A stretch of DNA of 16,213 nt. Source: Deinococcus sp. (GTDB taxonomy: Bacteria > Deinococcota > Deinococci > Deinococcales > Deinococcaceae). Positions within the stretch are counted from its first letter, which is position 1, and each line of letters starts with the position of its first letter. The stretch spans positions 1-16,213 of the forward strand of contig JAGLBK010000036.1 of assembly GCA_018260275.1 (NCBI GenBank), written 5' to 3'. Position numbers and translations under genes: made by a program. Below, piece by piece: positions 6,081 through 14,812 of this stretch. The notes under the pieces were generated by a model. The model saw only the letters and a program-made list of their open reading frames with translations. It ran no database searches and was not told where the DNA came from.

Positions 6081-7468
6081 CCCGTGCTCCTGTCACCCTG
6101 ACACGCGAAACCAAATTGCTCCTGAGTGCTCTGGGGCTGCTCGCTCTGCTGGGCGGCTGGATGGTCTGGAACAACTCGCACCAGACGCAGCCGATCAGTT
6201 CCTCGGTCACGCCGCCAGCACAAACGGCGACCAGGCCCGGCCAGAACACCACAACGCCTCAAAGCACGCCCGGCCAGACCACGCCTGCTACGGCCACTCC
6301 AGGCGACAACAAAGCGGGCCCTGTCAATGTCGCTCCCAATACGGCGGCGGGAAAAACCGACGTGGTAACGGCCCCGCCTTTCCCGGCGACTGCGCCGGAC
6401 GGCAGCACAGCCGACCCGACGGTGGTCGTGGCTCCTCCCACTGGAATCAACCCCAACCAGCCGCTCAACGGGCTTAATGGCCGTAATCCTTTCAAGCCAA
6501 TCAAACTCAGCACTGAAAATCAGTCTCAGTCCACGGCACCGATCAGTGCCTCAAACAGTCCCGCACCGGCTCCGGTCACGATCAGCAGGCCCAGCAGCAG
6601 CGCGGCCCAGATCAACAGTGCACTGGCTAACACCCCTGATCCGTCGACGACGGGTGGCGCTCTGCCAGTTCCGCGCATTCCGACCACCACGGCCACTGTT
6701 CCCAGCCTGGGGAGCAGCACTTCCACCACAGATAGCGCCTCCAGCAATCCAAATACGGACTCCGGCAACACTGCGGATTCAGGGGGAGCGCTACCAGTCC
6801 CGACCATTCCCGGCGCAACTGAAGCGGCCACAGCCCAGACGAAAGCCCAGGCAAGGGTTCAGACGACGGCCGGGAACCAGACTCCGGCGCAGGCTGCGAC
6901 ACCGGCAGCAGACCGCGGCGTCAGTGGACGGGCCCCGACCACCACCGTCAAGGTTCCGGCCATTGGGCGCGGCGGTCCAGCGGTTACGGTGCCCAGCACG
7001 GCCACCAATGGCGCTCAAGCCCTGCCGTCCGAACCGAGCGCCCCGGCTACGCCACCCGTGACCGACCTGAACGTGCCCAGCGTTTCGCCCGACACGGGAA
7101 CTGACGCCACAGCTTCAGGCAATAGCACTACAGCACAAAATGGCGTTGTCGCCACGGTTCCCAGCTCCAGCAATCCCCAGGTCATGACCAGTCTGGGGCA
7201 GGCGGAGAACTCAGCCAACAGCACCGCTGGAACAACAGCAGACACCACTCCCATTGACACGGTCATCAGCGAGCACCAACTGGTTTTCGATGCCGTTGTG
7301 CTTGGCCCTAGTAACACCGCTGTGTTCCGTTCTAACCAGGGCTATGTCGTCGTTACGGTCGGCCAGCCTATTCCCAATACTAATCTGGTTCTCCAGGCCG
7401 TGACCGCGACCTCCGCAACGCTTGCTGCTGGGGACACCACCAAGACTCTTCAACTCGATAAAAGGTGA
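6077..7468 (+). CDS. PilP/PilW-like pilus protein with very long low-complexity linker
   Basis: Occupies the place of PilP in proteobacteria and of PilW in Thermus, between PilO and the secretin, where such proteins bridge the inner-membrane PilNO complex to PilQ. The 463-residue product has a cytoplasmic N-terminus, one transmembrane helix (about 13-31), a Thr/Pro/Ala/Ser-rich periplasmic stretch, an NGRNPFKPI motif at 134-142, more linker with the repeated GGALPVPxIP (193-202 and 236-245), and a final compact beta domain (about 395-463) reading HQLVFDAVVLGPSNTAVFRSNQ and YVVVTVGQPIP, which resembles the GspC homology region/PilP fold. Proteobacterial PilP is a lipoprotein of about 170-180 residues; this has no lipobox and is far longer. 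AGGAGGT at 6065-6071 precedes the ATG. Placement in this role rests on position and the C-terminal pattern. Confidence 0.8.
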   Translation: MTRAPVTLTRETKLLLSALGLLALLGGWMVWNNSHQTQPISSSVTPPAQTATRPGQNTTTPQSTPGQTTPATATPGDNKAGPVNVAPNTAAGKTDVVTAPPFPATAPDGSTADPTVVVAPPTGINPNQPLNGLNGRNPFKPIKLSTENQSQSTAPISASNSPAPAPVTISRPSSSAAQINSALANTPDPSTTGGALPVPRIPTTTATVPSLGSSTSTTDSASSNPNTDSGNTADSGGALPVPTIPGATEAATAQTKAQARVQTTAGNQTPAQAATPAADRGVSGRAPTTTVKVPAIGRGGPAVTVPSTATNGAQALPSEPSAPATPPVTDLNVPSVSPDTGTDATASGNSTTAQNGVVATVPSSSNPQVMTSLGQAENSANSTAGTTADTTPIDTVISEHQLVFDAVVLGPSNTAVFRSNQGYVVVTVGQPIPNTNLVLQAVTATSATLAAGDTTKTLQLDKR

Positions 7469-7471
7469 ACC

Positions 7472-9589
7472 ATGAATAAACGACACGTTCTTCTCCTGAC
7501 CGCCGCGCTCGGCATGGCTCCTGCGCAGGCCCAGTCGGCGAACACGACCGCTAGGCCGGTTGTGCTGGGCAATACCGTCAAAACTGCAGTGACTGACCCC
7601 AATCTCACAGATGCAGCTATTACGGTCAATACCGGCTCGTACGTCGGCCCACTTTCGACTCTGCTCGCTGTCATTGCCAAAAGTGCGCGTTACGAGGTTG
7701 TTTTCAACTTCAATGTTGACGCTCTCGCCCTAATCAATGGTGAAATCATCCGGTCGAATACGGCAGCGGCGCCAGCGACCAGCCCGACTACCCCAGGCAC
7801 CAGTGCAGTGAATGCAAACGGCATCAGCATGAGTTACGCCACGCCTCTTGGTAAGCCCTCCGAACTGCCCGCCAGACCGGTTGTTTATAACTTCGTCAAT
7901 AAGCCTTTTAATCAGGTATGGCCGCTGCTCATGGACGTCTATGATCTCCAGTACGAGGTCATTACTATGGGGAATAGCAAAGTGCTGCGTATCAGCCAGC
8001 GCCCGGCTCAGCTTGCTATTCCGCTACAGTACATCACGGCCAAATACGCCGAATCCAAAGCACTCGAATTTTTTGGGCAGCCGAGCTACAGCGAAATCCC
8101 CATTTTTGACAATACGGGTAAAGTGGTGGACAAAGTCCGTCAGTTCGACAAATATGTGCTCGTTTCGGGCAGTATGCGTATCCTAGCCGATGACGTTAAC
8201 AACCGGCTGATAGCTGGTGGCACTTCTGAGGAATCCGCCAAAATCCGCAGTTTTATCTCGACAATAGATGTACCAAGATCGGCCTCACCAGTGGTCCCCG
8301 AGGGGCGCGCCATCTACGAGGTCAAAGGCAGCGCGGCTGATATCAATACCGTGCTTAAGAGTCAGTATCCTGATCTGAAGGTCACGCCGGTAGGTCAGAG
8401 TGCCCAGTTGATCATTAGTGGTCCTAAGGAACAACTTGATGCCGCTCTGATCCTCCTGGGCAAAGTGGATCAAGCCACGCCATCTAAGGACGCTACCGTA
8501 CAGAAGGTCTTCCCACTGCTGAATGCCAGTGCCGAGGAACTCAAGGCCACCCTGGAAGGAACCCTGGCGCGTGACCTGACACAGAACACCAATCTGGCCG
8601 CCAACGCGACGCTGCTCGACCCGGTGACTGGGCAACCTTATGTCGGCAAATCGGTAGCCGACGCACCGATGAGCCAGACCGCTCCTACAGCCAACAGTAC
8701 GGCTACCACGGCTAACGGTGCTACTCCGGCGACTGCTGCCGTTACACCACCCGCGACCATCATCGCCGACAAGCGCACCAACACGCTGATCGTGCGCGGC
8801 ACCCAGACCCAGGTCGATCAGATCGCCGAACTGATTCCGCAGCTGGATAAGATCGTCCCGCAGATCAACGTGCAGGTCCGCATTCAGGAAATCACCGAAA
8901 CGGCCCTCAAATCGCTGGGCATCGACTGGAACGTCAAATTCGGCGGCTTCAATGTCTCGGTGGGCGGCGGCAACGGCCTGAGCGCCACCTTCGATCCGAC
9001 CCGTACCCTGATGGGCTTCAACGTCTTCCCGACGCTCAACGCGCTGGAAAACCAGAGCCTTGCCAAGAAGGTTTACGACGGCAGCATCACCATGCAGAGC
9101 GGTCAGCGGGCGCTGGGCAACAACAGCCCCACCCAGAACAGTTCCAGCACTGCCGCCGCCACCGTCAAGTCGGGGGGCAGACTGGACATCAACATCCCCA
9201 GTGCCGCCGCCAACGTTCCGGCCATTCAGAAGACCATCGACTACGGCGTCGTCCTCGACTTCTTCGACCCGCAGGTGGCCCCGGACGGCACCATTACCCT
9301 GCGTGTGCGTGGACAGATCAACGATCCAGTCACCAACTTCCCCGATAACGGTGTCGGCGTGCCCAACATCATCAAGTTCACCAACAGCGAGGCCCAGAGC
9401 ATCATCACCTTCAAGAGCGGACAGACCGTGCTACTTAGCGGCCTGATGGGGTCCAAGACCACCAACCAGAACAACGGTGTGCCTTACCTCTCGACCATTC
9501 CGGTCGTCGGCGGCCTGTTCGGTTCACAGAGCAAGAAGTCCGAGGCGACCCAGATGCTGGTGGTCGTCACCGGCACCGTCGTTCAGTAA
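7472..9589 (+). CDS. pilQ: Type IV pilus secretin PilQ
   Basis: Forms the gated outer-membrane ring through which the pilus passes and DNA enters. The 705-residue product has a signal peptide (MNKRHVLLLTAALGMAPAQAQS, cleavage near residue 20-22), a periplasmic half with several small N-type domains (about 40-180, 185-270, 275-335 and 340-460, the last split by a Thr/Ala/Pro-rich insert at about 395-428), and the secretin barrel domain (about 464-705). The secretin signature VPYLSTIPVVGGLFGSQSKK (670-689) and the final EATQMLVVVTGTVV strand are diagnostic. It is preceded by AAAAGGTGAACC and starts 3 nt after the upstream gene. Codon use changes sharply inside the gene (see findings). A homologue in D. 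radiodurans (DR_0774) is reported as an abundant cell-envelope secretin. Confidence 0.96.
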   Translation: MNKRHVLLLTAALGMAPAQAQSANTTARPVVLGNTVKTAVTDPNLTDAAITVNTGSYVGPLSTLLAVIAKSARYEVVFNFNVDALALINGEIIRSNTAAAPATSPTTPGTSAVNANGISMSYATPLGKPSELPARPVVYNFVNKPFNQVWPLLMDVYDLQYEVITMGNSKVLRISQRPAQLAIPLQYITAKYAESKALEFFGQPSYSEIPIFDNTGKVVDKVRQFDKYVLVSGSMRILADDVNNRLIAGGTSEESAKIRSFISTIDVPRSASPVVPEGRAIYEVKGSAADINTVLKSQYPDLKVTPVGQSAQLIISGPKEQLDAALILLGKVDQATPSKDATVQKVFPLLNASAEELKATLEGTLARDLTQNTNLAANATLLDPVTGQPYVGKSVADAPMSQTAPTANSTATTANGATPATAAVTPPATIIADKRTNTLIVRGTQTQVDQIAELIPQLDKIVPQINVQVRIQEITETALKSLGIDWNVKFGGFNVSVGGGNGLSATFDPTRTLMGFNVFPTLNALENQSLAKKVYDGSITMQSGQRALGNNSPTQNSSSTAAATVKSGGRLDINIPSAAANVPAIQKTIDYGVVLDFFDPQVAPDGTITLRVRGQINDPVTNFPDNGVGVPNIIKFTNSEAQSIITFKSGQTVLLSGLMGSKTTNQNNGVPYLSTIPVVGGLFGSQSKKSEATQMLVVVTGTVVQ

Positions 9590-9613
9590 AGCCAAACTCC
9601 CTCAGCAGGTCAG

Positions 9614-9639
9614 GCGCTCCTTTCACGGGGCGCTTTTTT
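9614..9639 (+). terminator. Rho-independent terminator of the pilus operon
   Basis: Seven-base-pair stem GCGCTCC (9614-9620) with GGGGCGC (9627-9633), one G-T pair, six-base loop, then six T. It lies 24 bp after the pilQ stop and ends the pilM-pilQ transcript before the aro genes. Confidence 0.85.
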
Positions 9640-9666
9640 GTGGCTGGTTTGTTTGCTCATGCTCCC

Positions 9667-9694
9667 TGGACTGAGCGGCGCGGCGCGGTACAGT
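9667..9694 (+). promoter_or_regulatory. Promoter of aroC, leaderless
   Basis: TACAGT at 9689-9694 ends 6 nt before the aroC ATG, with TGGACT at 9667-9672 as a possible -35 (16-bp spacer). The predicted first transcribed base is the A of the start codon, and no ribosome binding site is present. Confidence 0.5.
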
Positions 9695-9700
9695 CAGCCT

Positions 9701-10849
<1,149 letters not shown>

Positions 10850-10986
10850 GGGCGGCAGGTGAGCAGCGACGCGCCCGCGAATCAGCCCTCCCCACCGACC
10901 TTGCCCGAGCGGGTAGAGCGGGGTCTGAGCGCCTACCTTGAAGATTCACGGGAGGAAGCTGTCACGTCCGGCGCTAACAATTCGCC

Positions 10987-10992
10987 TACACT
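10987..10992 (+). promoter_or_regulatory. -10 element of aroK, leaderless
   Basis: TACACT ends 7 nt before the ATG at 11000, so transcription would begin at or one base before the start codon. It suggests a second promoter inside the aro cluster. No strong -35 is seen. Confidence 0.45.
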
Positions 10993-10999
10993 GTCCCCC

Positions 11000-11578
11000 A
11001 TGTTCACTTCCGGCCTTATCGAGCGGCCTGTCAGCTGGGTGGCGCTCGCCGGATTCATGGGTACTGGAAAAAGCCGGGTCGGGTGGGAACTCTCACGCGC
11101 CCTGGCCATGCACTTTGTCGATACCGACAAGCTGATTACCCGCGTGGTCGGCAAAAGCATCCCCGAGGTCTTCGCCGACGAGGGCGAGGGCTATTTCCGC
11201 TCCTGCGAACAAGAAGTTGTGCAGCGCGTGACGCGGCTAGACTACGCCGTGGTCAGTCTGGGTGGGGGCACCTTCATACATGAGGAAAACCGCCGCCGAC
11301 TGCTGGAACGCGGCCCGGTAGTCGTGCTGTGGGCTACCCCCGAAACCGTGTACCAGCGCACCAAACACAGCGACCGGCCCCTCCTGCGGGTAGACGACCC
11401 CCTCACGCGCATTCGCACGCTGATGGACGAGCGCGAGTCGGTCTACCGCGAGGGCACCATTCACGTGCACAGTGATGGCCGTCCCAGCGAGGAAATCGTG
11501 GAAGAAATCATCGAGCGCCTGAAACGCTGGGCCGACCTTCATCAAGTCTGGCCGGAGCCGGAACATGCCAGCGAATAA
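11000..11578 (+). CDS. aroK: Shikimate kinase
   Basis: Phosphorylates shikimate at the 3-hydroxyl with ATP, the fifth step of the pathway. The 192-residue product has the Walker A loop GFMGTGKS (18-25), the shikimate-binding DTD (41-43) in FVDTDKLI, FRSCEQEV (66-73, with the substrate-binding Arg67), the Walker B-like VSLGGGTF (85-92) and the lid/adenine region with RPLL (126-129). Start choice: ATG 11000 fits the family's usual N-terminus and the -10 element just before it. An in-frame GTG at 10859, right behind aroC, would add 47 residues rich in Pro, Ser and Glu; those codons are open and partly GC3-biased, so a longer form cannot be excluded. The gene overlaps aroB by 14 nt. Confidence 0.93.
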   Translation: MFTSGLIERPVSWVALAGFMGTGKSRVGWELSRALAMHFVDTDKLITRVVGKSIPEVFADEGEGYFRSCEQEVVQRVTRLDYAVVSLGGGTFIHEENRRRLLERGPVVVLWATPETVYQRTKHSDRPLLRVDDPLTRIRTLMDERESVYREGTIHVHSDGRPSEEIVEEIIERLKRWADLHQVWPEPEHASE

Positions 11579-12641
11579 GGTGCGCCAGATCGAGGTCGGC
11601 GGGGCACAGCCGTACCGCGTGGAGGTCGGCGCGGGGCTGCTGGGCCGCGTACGGGTCGCAGAACGCCGGGCCGCGCTGATTCACCCCGAAGACCTGCCCG
11701 CTGGCCTAGTCGAGCAGGTGCAGCAGACCCTCAACCCCGCCGTGACGATTAGCGTTCCGGCGCGGGACGCCTGCAAAACGTTGGAGGTCATGGCGGGCGT
11801 GCTCTCGCGGTTGGCCCAGGCTAACCTGCCACGCGACGGGGCCGTGATCGGGTTGGGAGGCGGCGCGGCCACCGATCTGGCGGGCTTCGTGGCGGCGGCG
11901 TACTTGCGCGGGGTAGCGTTCTATACCCTGCCGACCACGCTGCTGGGCATGGTGGACGCCGCCGTCGGGGGCAAAACGGGCGTCAATCTGCCCGAGGGCA
12001 AAAATCTGGTGGGGGCTTTCTGGCCGCCCAAAGCCGTGTGGTGCGATACCGACGCCCTGAACAGCCTGCCCCCCGCCGTGTTCCGTGAGGGCGCCGCCGA
12101 GGCCTTCAAGCATGGCCTGATTTCCGACCCCAGCCTACTGGAACGGGTGCTGAGTCCCGAATTCAGGCCCGGTGGCCCGCTGCTAGAGCAGACGGTGGCC
12201 GACGCAATCGCCGTCAAAGCGGGCGTCGTGACCCGCGACCTGACCGAGCGCGGCGAACGGGCTTATCTGAATTTTGGGCATACGCTGGCGCACGCGCTCG
12301 AAGGCGTAACCCAGCAGGCGCTGGCGCACGGGGAAGCCGTCGGGTACGGCATGCATTACGCTGCACGCCTGAGCCGGGCGCTGGGCGGGGCCGACCTGAC
12401 TGCGCACACCCGCGCCTTTTTGCGCTGGCAAAGGCCCCAAAGTTTAGAAGCGCTGGGTCTGGACGGCCTGACGTACGAACAGGTCAGCGCCTACATGGCC
12501 CGCGACAAGAAAGCCGACAGCGACGGCGTGCGCTTCGTGCTGCTGCACGATCTAGCGCGGCCCTACCTGTTGCGCGTGCCGGAAAACGTGCTGCGGGAGG
12601 AATTTGCTGGCTGGCTGAGCGACCTGCGGACCAGGGAATGA
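11565..12641 (+). CDS. aroB: 3-dehydroquinate synthase
   Basis: Converts DAHP to 3-dehydroquinate using NAD and a divalent metal, the second shikimate step. The 358-residue product shows NAD-binding GLGGGAATDLAGFVAA (96-111), PTTLLGMVDAAVGGKTGVNLPEGKN (123-147), and the metal ligands predicted from the family as Glu179 (in EAFKHG), His239 (in NFGHTLAHALE) and His255 (in LAHGEAVGYGM). The length is normal and all three ligand motifs are intact. The ATG at 11565 lies inside the end of aroK, so the two are translationally coupled. AroB and AroK act at separated steps, so the pairing reflects operon organisation rather than consecutive reactions. Confidence 0.97.
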   Translation: MPANKVRQIEVGGAQPYRVEVGAGLLGRVRVAERRAALIHPEDLPAGLVEQVQQTLNPAVTISVPARDACKTLEVMAGVLSRLAQANLPRDGAVIGLGGGAATDLAGFVAAAYLRGVAFYTLPTTLLGMVDAAVGGKTGVNLPEGKNLVGAFWPPKAVWCDTDALNSLPPAVFREGAAEAFKHGLISDPSLLERVLSPEFRPGGPLLEQTVADAIAVKAGVVTRDLTERGERAYLNFGHTLAHALEGVTQQALAHGEAVGYGMHYAARLSRALGGADLTAHTRAFLRWQRPQSLEALGLDGLTYEQVSAYMARDKKADSDGVRFVLLHDLARPYLLRVPENVLREEFAGWLSDLRTRE

Positions 12642-12704
12642 GCACCGGGGAATAAGCACTGTGGCGTAAGAAGCAGGCGGCGGGCAGTAGGAAAAAGGCG
12701 GTGC

Positions 12705-12720
12705 AGGTCGGCCCCGACCT
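12705..12720. repeat. Short inverted repeat after aroB
   Basis: AGGTCGG and CCGACCT (7-bp arms, 2-bp spacer) lie 64 bp after aroB and 24 bp before the peptidase start. There is no T-run, so it is at best a weak terminator or an operator near the next promoter. Confidence 0.35.
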
Positions 12721-12743
12721 CCGGCTTGTGCTTGACTGTAGGC

Positions 12744-14735
12744 GTGAGCCATCCCCAGACCACGCCGCCCCCAGGCCCCGAGAGCCTGTTGGCCCTTACT
12801 TTTCCGTCCGACCCGCAGATTTCGCCAGACGGCCAGCAGGTCGCCTACGTGCTGACGGTCATTGCCGAGGAGGAGCCGCACCAGCCTGATCCCGACGTTG
12901 CCCGGCCCCGCTACCGTTCTCACCTGTGGCTGGCCGGTCAGGGCGCAGCGCGGCAGCTGACGCACGCTCAGACTGGCCGGGGCGACAGCCATCCCCGCTG
13001 GTCGCCGGACGGGCAGACGCTGGCGTTTACTCGCAGCGTGGGCACAACCAACTCGGCGCTGATGCTGCTGCCGCTTGCGGGCGGCGAGGCGCGGCAGATC
13101 AGCCATTTCAAACAGGGCGTGGGCAGCCTGAACTGGAGTCCGGACGGGCGCTACCTGGCCTTTTTGACGGGCGGGGACACGGAAGACAAACGTGATGAGC
13201 GCGGCGAGGCCCGCGTGCTGACCGCGCCGATCTACCGCTTCAATGGGGCCGACTGGCTGCCCGAGCAACCCGAGCAGCTCTGGCTGTACGACGCGCAGCA
13301 GGGCGACCTGAAGCTCTGGTACGCCCCGCCCGAACTGGGCATCGGCGGCCTGACCTGGAAACCCGATTCAAGCGGCGTGCTGTACATCTCCAGCGTAGAC
13401 CGCAAGGCGGAGTATCAGTGGCGCGACGAGGTCTTCGGCCTGAACCTGAACGAGACGGCCCCCACGCAACTGACCCGCTGGAACGCCGGAATTGGGGACG
13501 TGGTGGCGCACCCCGGCGGTCAGCGCCTGCTGCTGGTGGGCCGCCGCGAGGGGCAGGGCAATACCCAGCACAATCACCTGTACCTGTGGCAGCCGGATGG
13601 CCGCTTCGAGCGGCTGGACCGTAACCACGACTTTGCGCCCGGCAACATCGTCGGGGGCGACTGCCATGTGGGGGAGTTGCCCGACAAACCCGTGTGGCTC
13701 GGCGCAGATACGCTGCTGTTTTCCAGCACCGTGCGCGGCAGTTGCGGCCTGTTCACGGCCAATCTCGGCGGACAGGTTACGCCGCACGACCACGACCCGG
13801 CGGGCGTGATTTCGGCGTTTACGGCCAACGCCAGCGGCACGGCCCTGATCCGCGAGAGCGCCACAAGGTTTCCGGAAGTCGAACTGAACGGCGTGCGCGT
13901 GACTGACCTGAACGCCAGACTTCCTTTTACGCCGCTGGCCCCGCAGCGCGTCACGTTTACCAACGAACTGGGCGAGGGCGAAGGCTGGGCGCTGCTGCCG
14001 GAAGGGAGCGCCAGTGTTCCCGCTGTCCTCAGCATTCACGGGGGGCCACACACTGACTACGGCCACGCCTTTACCCACGAGTTTCAGCTGCTGGCGGCCA
14101 ACGGCTACGGCGTGTGCTACAGCAATCCGCGCGGCTCGGTGGGCTACGGGCAGGCCTGGATCGACGCGATTTACGGGCGCTGGGGCACGGTGGACGCCGA
14201 CGACCTGCTGAGCTTCTTCGACCGCTGTCTGGAGGACGTGCCGCGTCTGAACCGCTCGAAAACCGCCGTGATAGGCGGAAGTTACGGCGGCTTCATGACC
14301 AACTGGATCACCTCGCATACCACGCGCTTTCAGGCGGCGATCACCGACCGCTGCATCTCCAACCTGATCTCGTTCGGGGGAACCTCCGACATCGGGCTGC
14401 AATTCTGGGTGGATGAACTGGGCCTCAATTTTGCCCGCCGCGCCGACGCGGCCAAGCTCTGGGACCTCTCGCCACTGCAATACGTAGAGAACGTCAAAAC
14501 CCCCACCCTGATCGTGCACAGCGTGCTGGATCACCGCTGCCCCATCGAGCAGGCCGAGCAGTGGTACGCCGCGCTGCACCTGCATGACGTGCCGGTGCGC
14601 TTCGTGCGCTTTCCCGGCGAAAACCACGAGCTTTCGCGCTCGGGCCGCCCGGACCGCCGCCTGACCCGGCTGCACGAATACCTGAACTGGCTGGGGCGCT
14701 GGCTGTCTGCCGATGCCGACCGAGCGCTGGTGTGA
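12744..14735 (+). CDS. S9-family serine peptidase (acylaminoacyl-peptidase / DPP-like)
   Basis: Serine peptidase of the prolyl oligopeptidase clan, closest in layout to the acylaminoacyl-peptidase group (COG1506-type). The 663-residue product has an N-terminal beta-propeller (about 15-395) with repeated WSPDG-type blades (ISPDGQQVAYV, WSPDGQTLAFT, WSPDGRYLAFL, WKPDSSGVLYI) and a C-terminal alpha/beta hydrolase (about 400-663). The catalytic triad is Ser513 in GGSYGG, Asp596 in SVLDHRCP and His628 in GENHELS; HGGPH (432-436) supplies the oxyanion-hole region. There is no signal peptide, so it is probably cytoplasmic, trimming short or N-acylated peptides. The start is GTG 12744 by homology; the TTG at 12726 adds only six residues. 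TTGACT ends 6 nt before the GTG, repeating the leaderless spacing weakly. Exact substrate specificity is not visible. Confidence 0.92.
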   Translation: MSHPQTTPPPGPESLLALTFPSDPQISPDGQQVAYVLTVIAEEEPHQPDPDVARPRYRSHLWLAGQGAARQLTHAQTGRGDSHPRWSPDGQTLAFTRSVGTTNSALMLLPLAGGEARQISHFKQGVGSLNWSPDGRYLAFLTGGDTEDKRDERGEARVLTAPIYRFNGADWLPEQPEQLWLYDAQQGDLKLWYAPPELGIGGLTWKPDSSGVLYISSVDRKAEYQWRDEVFGLNLNETAPTQLTRWNAGIGDVVAHPGGQRLLLVGRREGQGNTQHNHLYLWQPDGRFERLDRNHDFAPGNIVGGDCHVGELPDKPVWLGADTLLFSSTVRGSCGLFTANLGGQVTPHDHDPAGVISAFTANASGTALIRESATRFPEVELNGVRVTDLNARLPFTPLAPQRVTFTNELGEGEGWALLPEGSASVPAVLSIHGGPHTDYGHAFTHEFQLLAANGYGVCYSNPRGSVGYGQAWIDAIYGRWGTVDADDLLSFFDRCLEDVPRLNRSKTAVIGGSYGGFMTNWITSHTTRFQAAITDRCISNLISFGGTSDIGLQFWVDELGLNFARRADAAKLWDLSPLQYVENVKTPTLIVHSVLDHRCPIEQAEQWYAALHLHDVPVRFVRFPGENHELSRSGRPDRRLTRLHEYLNWLGRWLSADADRALV

Positions 14736-14746
14736 GTCCGGTGGAC

Positions 14747-14774
14747 TTGATAAGGTACGGCCAACATCTACACA
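14747..14774 (+). promoter_or_regulatory. Candidate promoter of the binding-protein gene
   Basis: TTGATA at 14747-14752 and TACACA at 14769-14774 are 16 bp apart. The second half of this promoter lies in a 13-bp tandem duplication. Transcription would start near 14781, giving a leader of about 30 nt that carries GGAG. Confidence 0.45.
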
Positions 14775-14793
14775 GCTCAGCTACACAGTTCAG
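14768..14793 (+). repeat. 13-bp tandem duplication in the binding-protein leader
   Basis: CTACACAGCTCAG at 14768-14780 is followed directly by CTACACAGTTCAG at 14781-14793, with one mismatch. It covers the predicted -10 and transcription start, so each unit contains a TACACA hexamer. Confidence 0.85.
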
Positions 14794-14812
14794 TTTCAAT
14801 TCTGGAGAACCT

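Noticed and set aside
6477..7061. Plus-strand frame overlapping the PilP/PilW-like gene
   Set aside because: Arg/Pro-rich shadow of the low-complexity linker; the longer frame has a ribosome site, transmembrane helix and C-terminal domain.
13368..14675. 435-codon minus-strand frame opposite the S9 peptidase
   Set aside because: Typical antisense open frame in high-GC DNA; the plus strand carries an intact catalytic triad.
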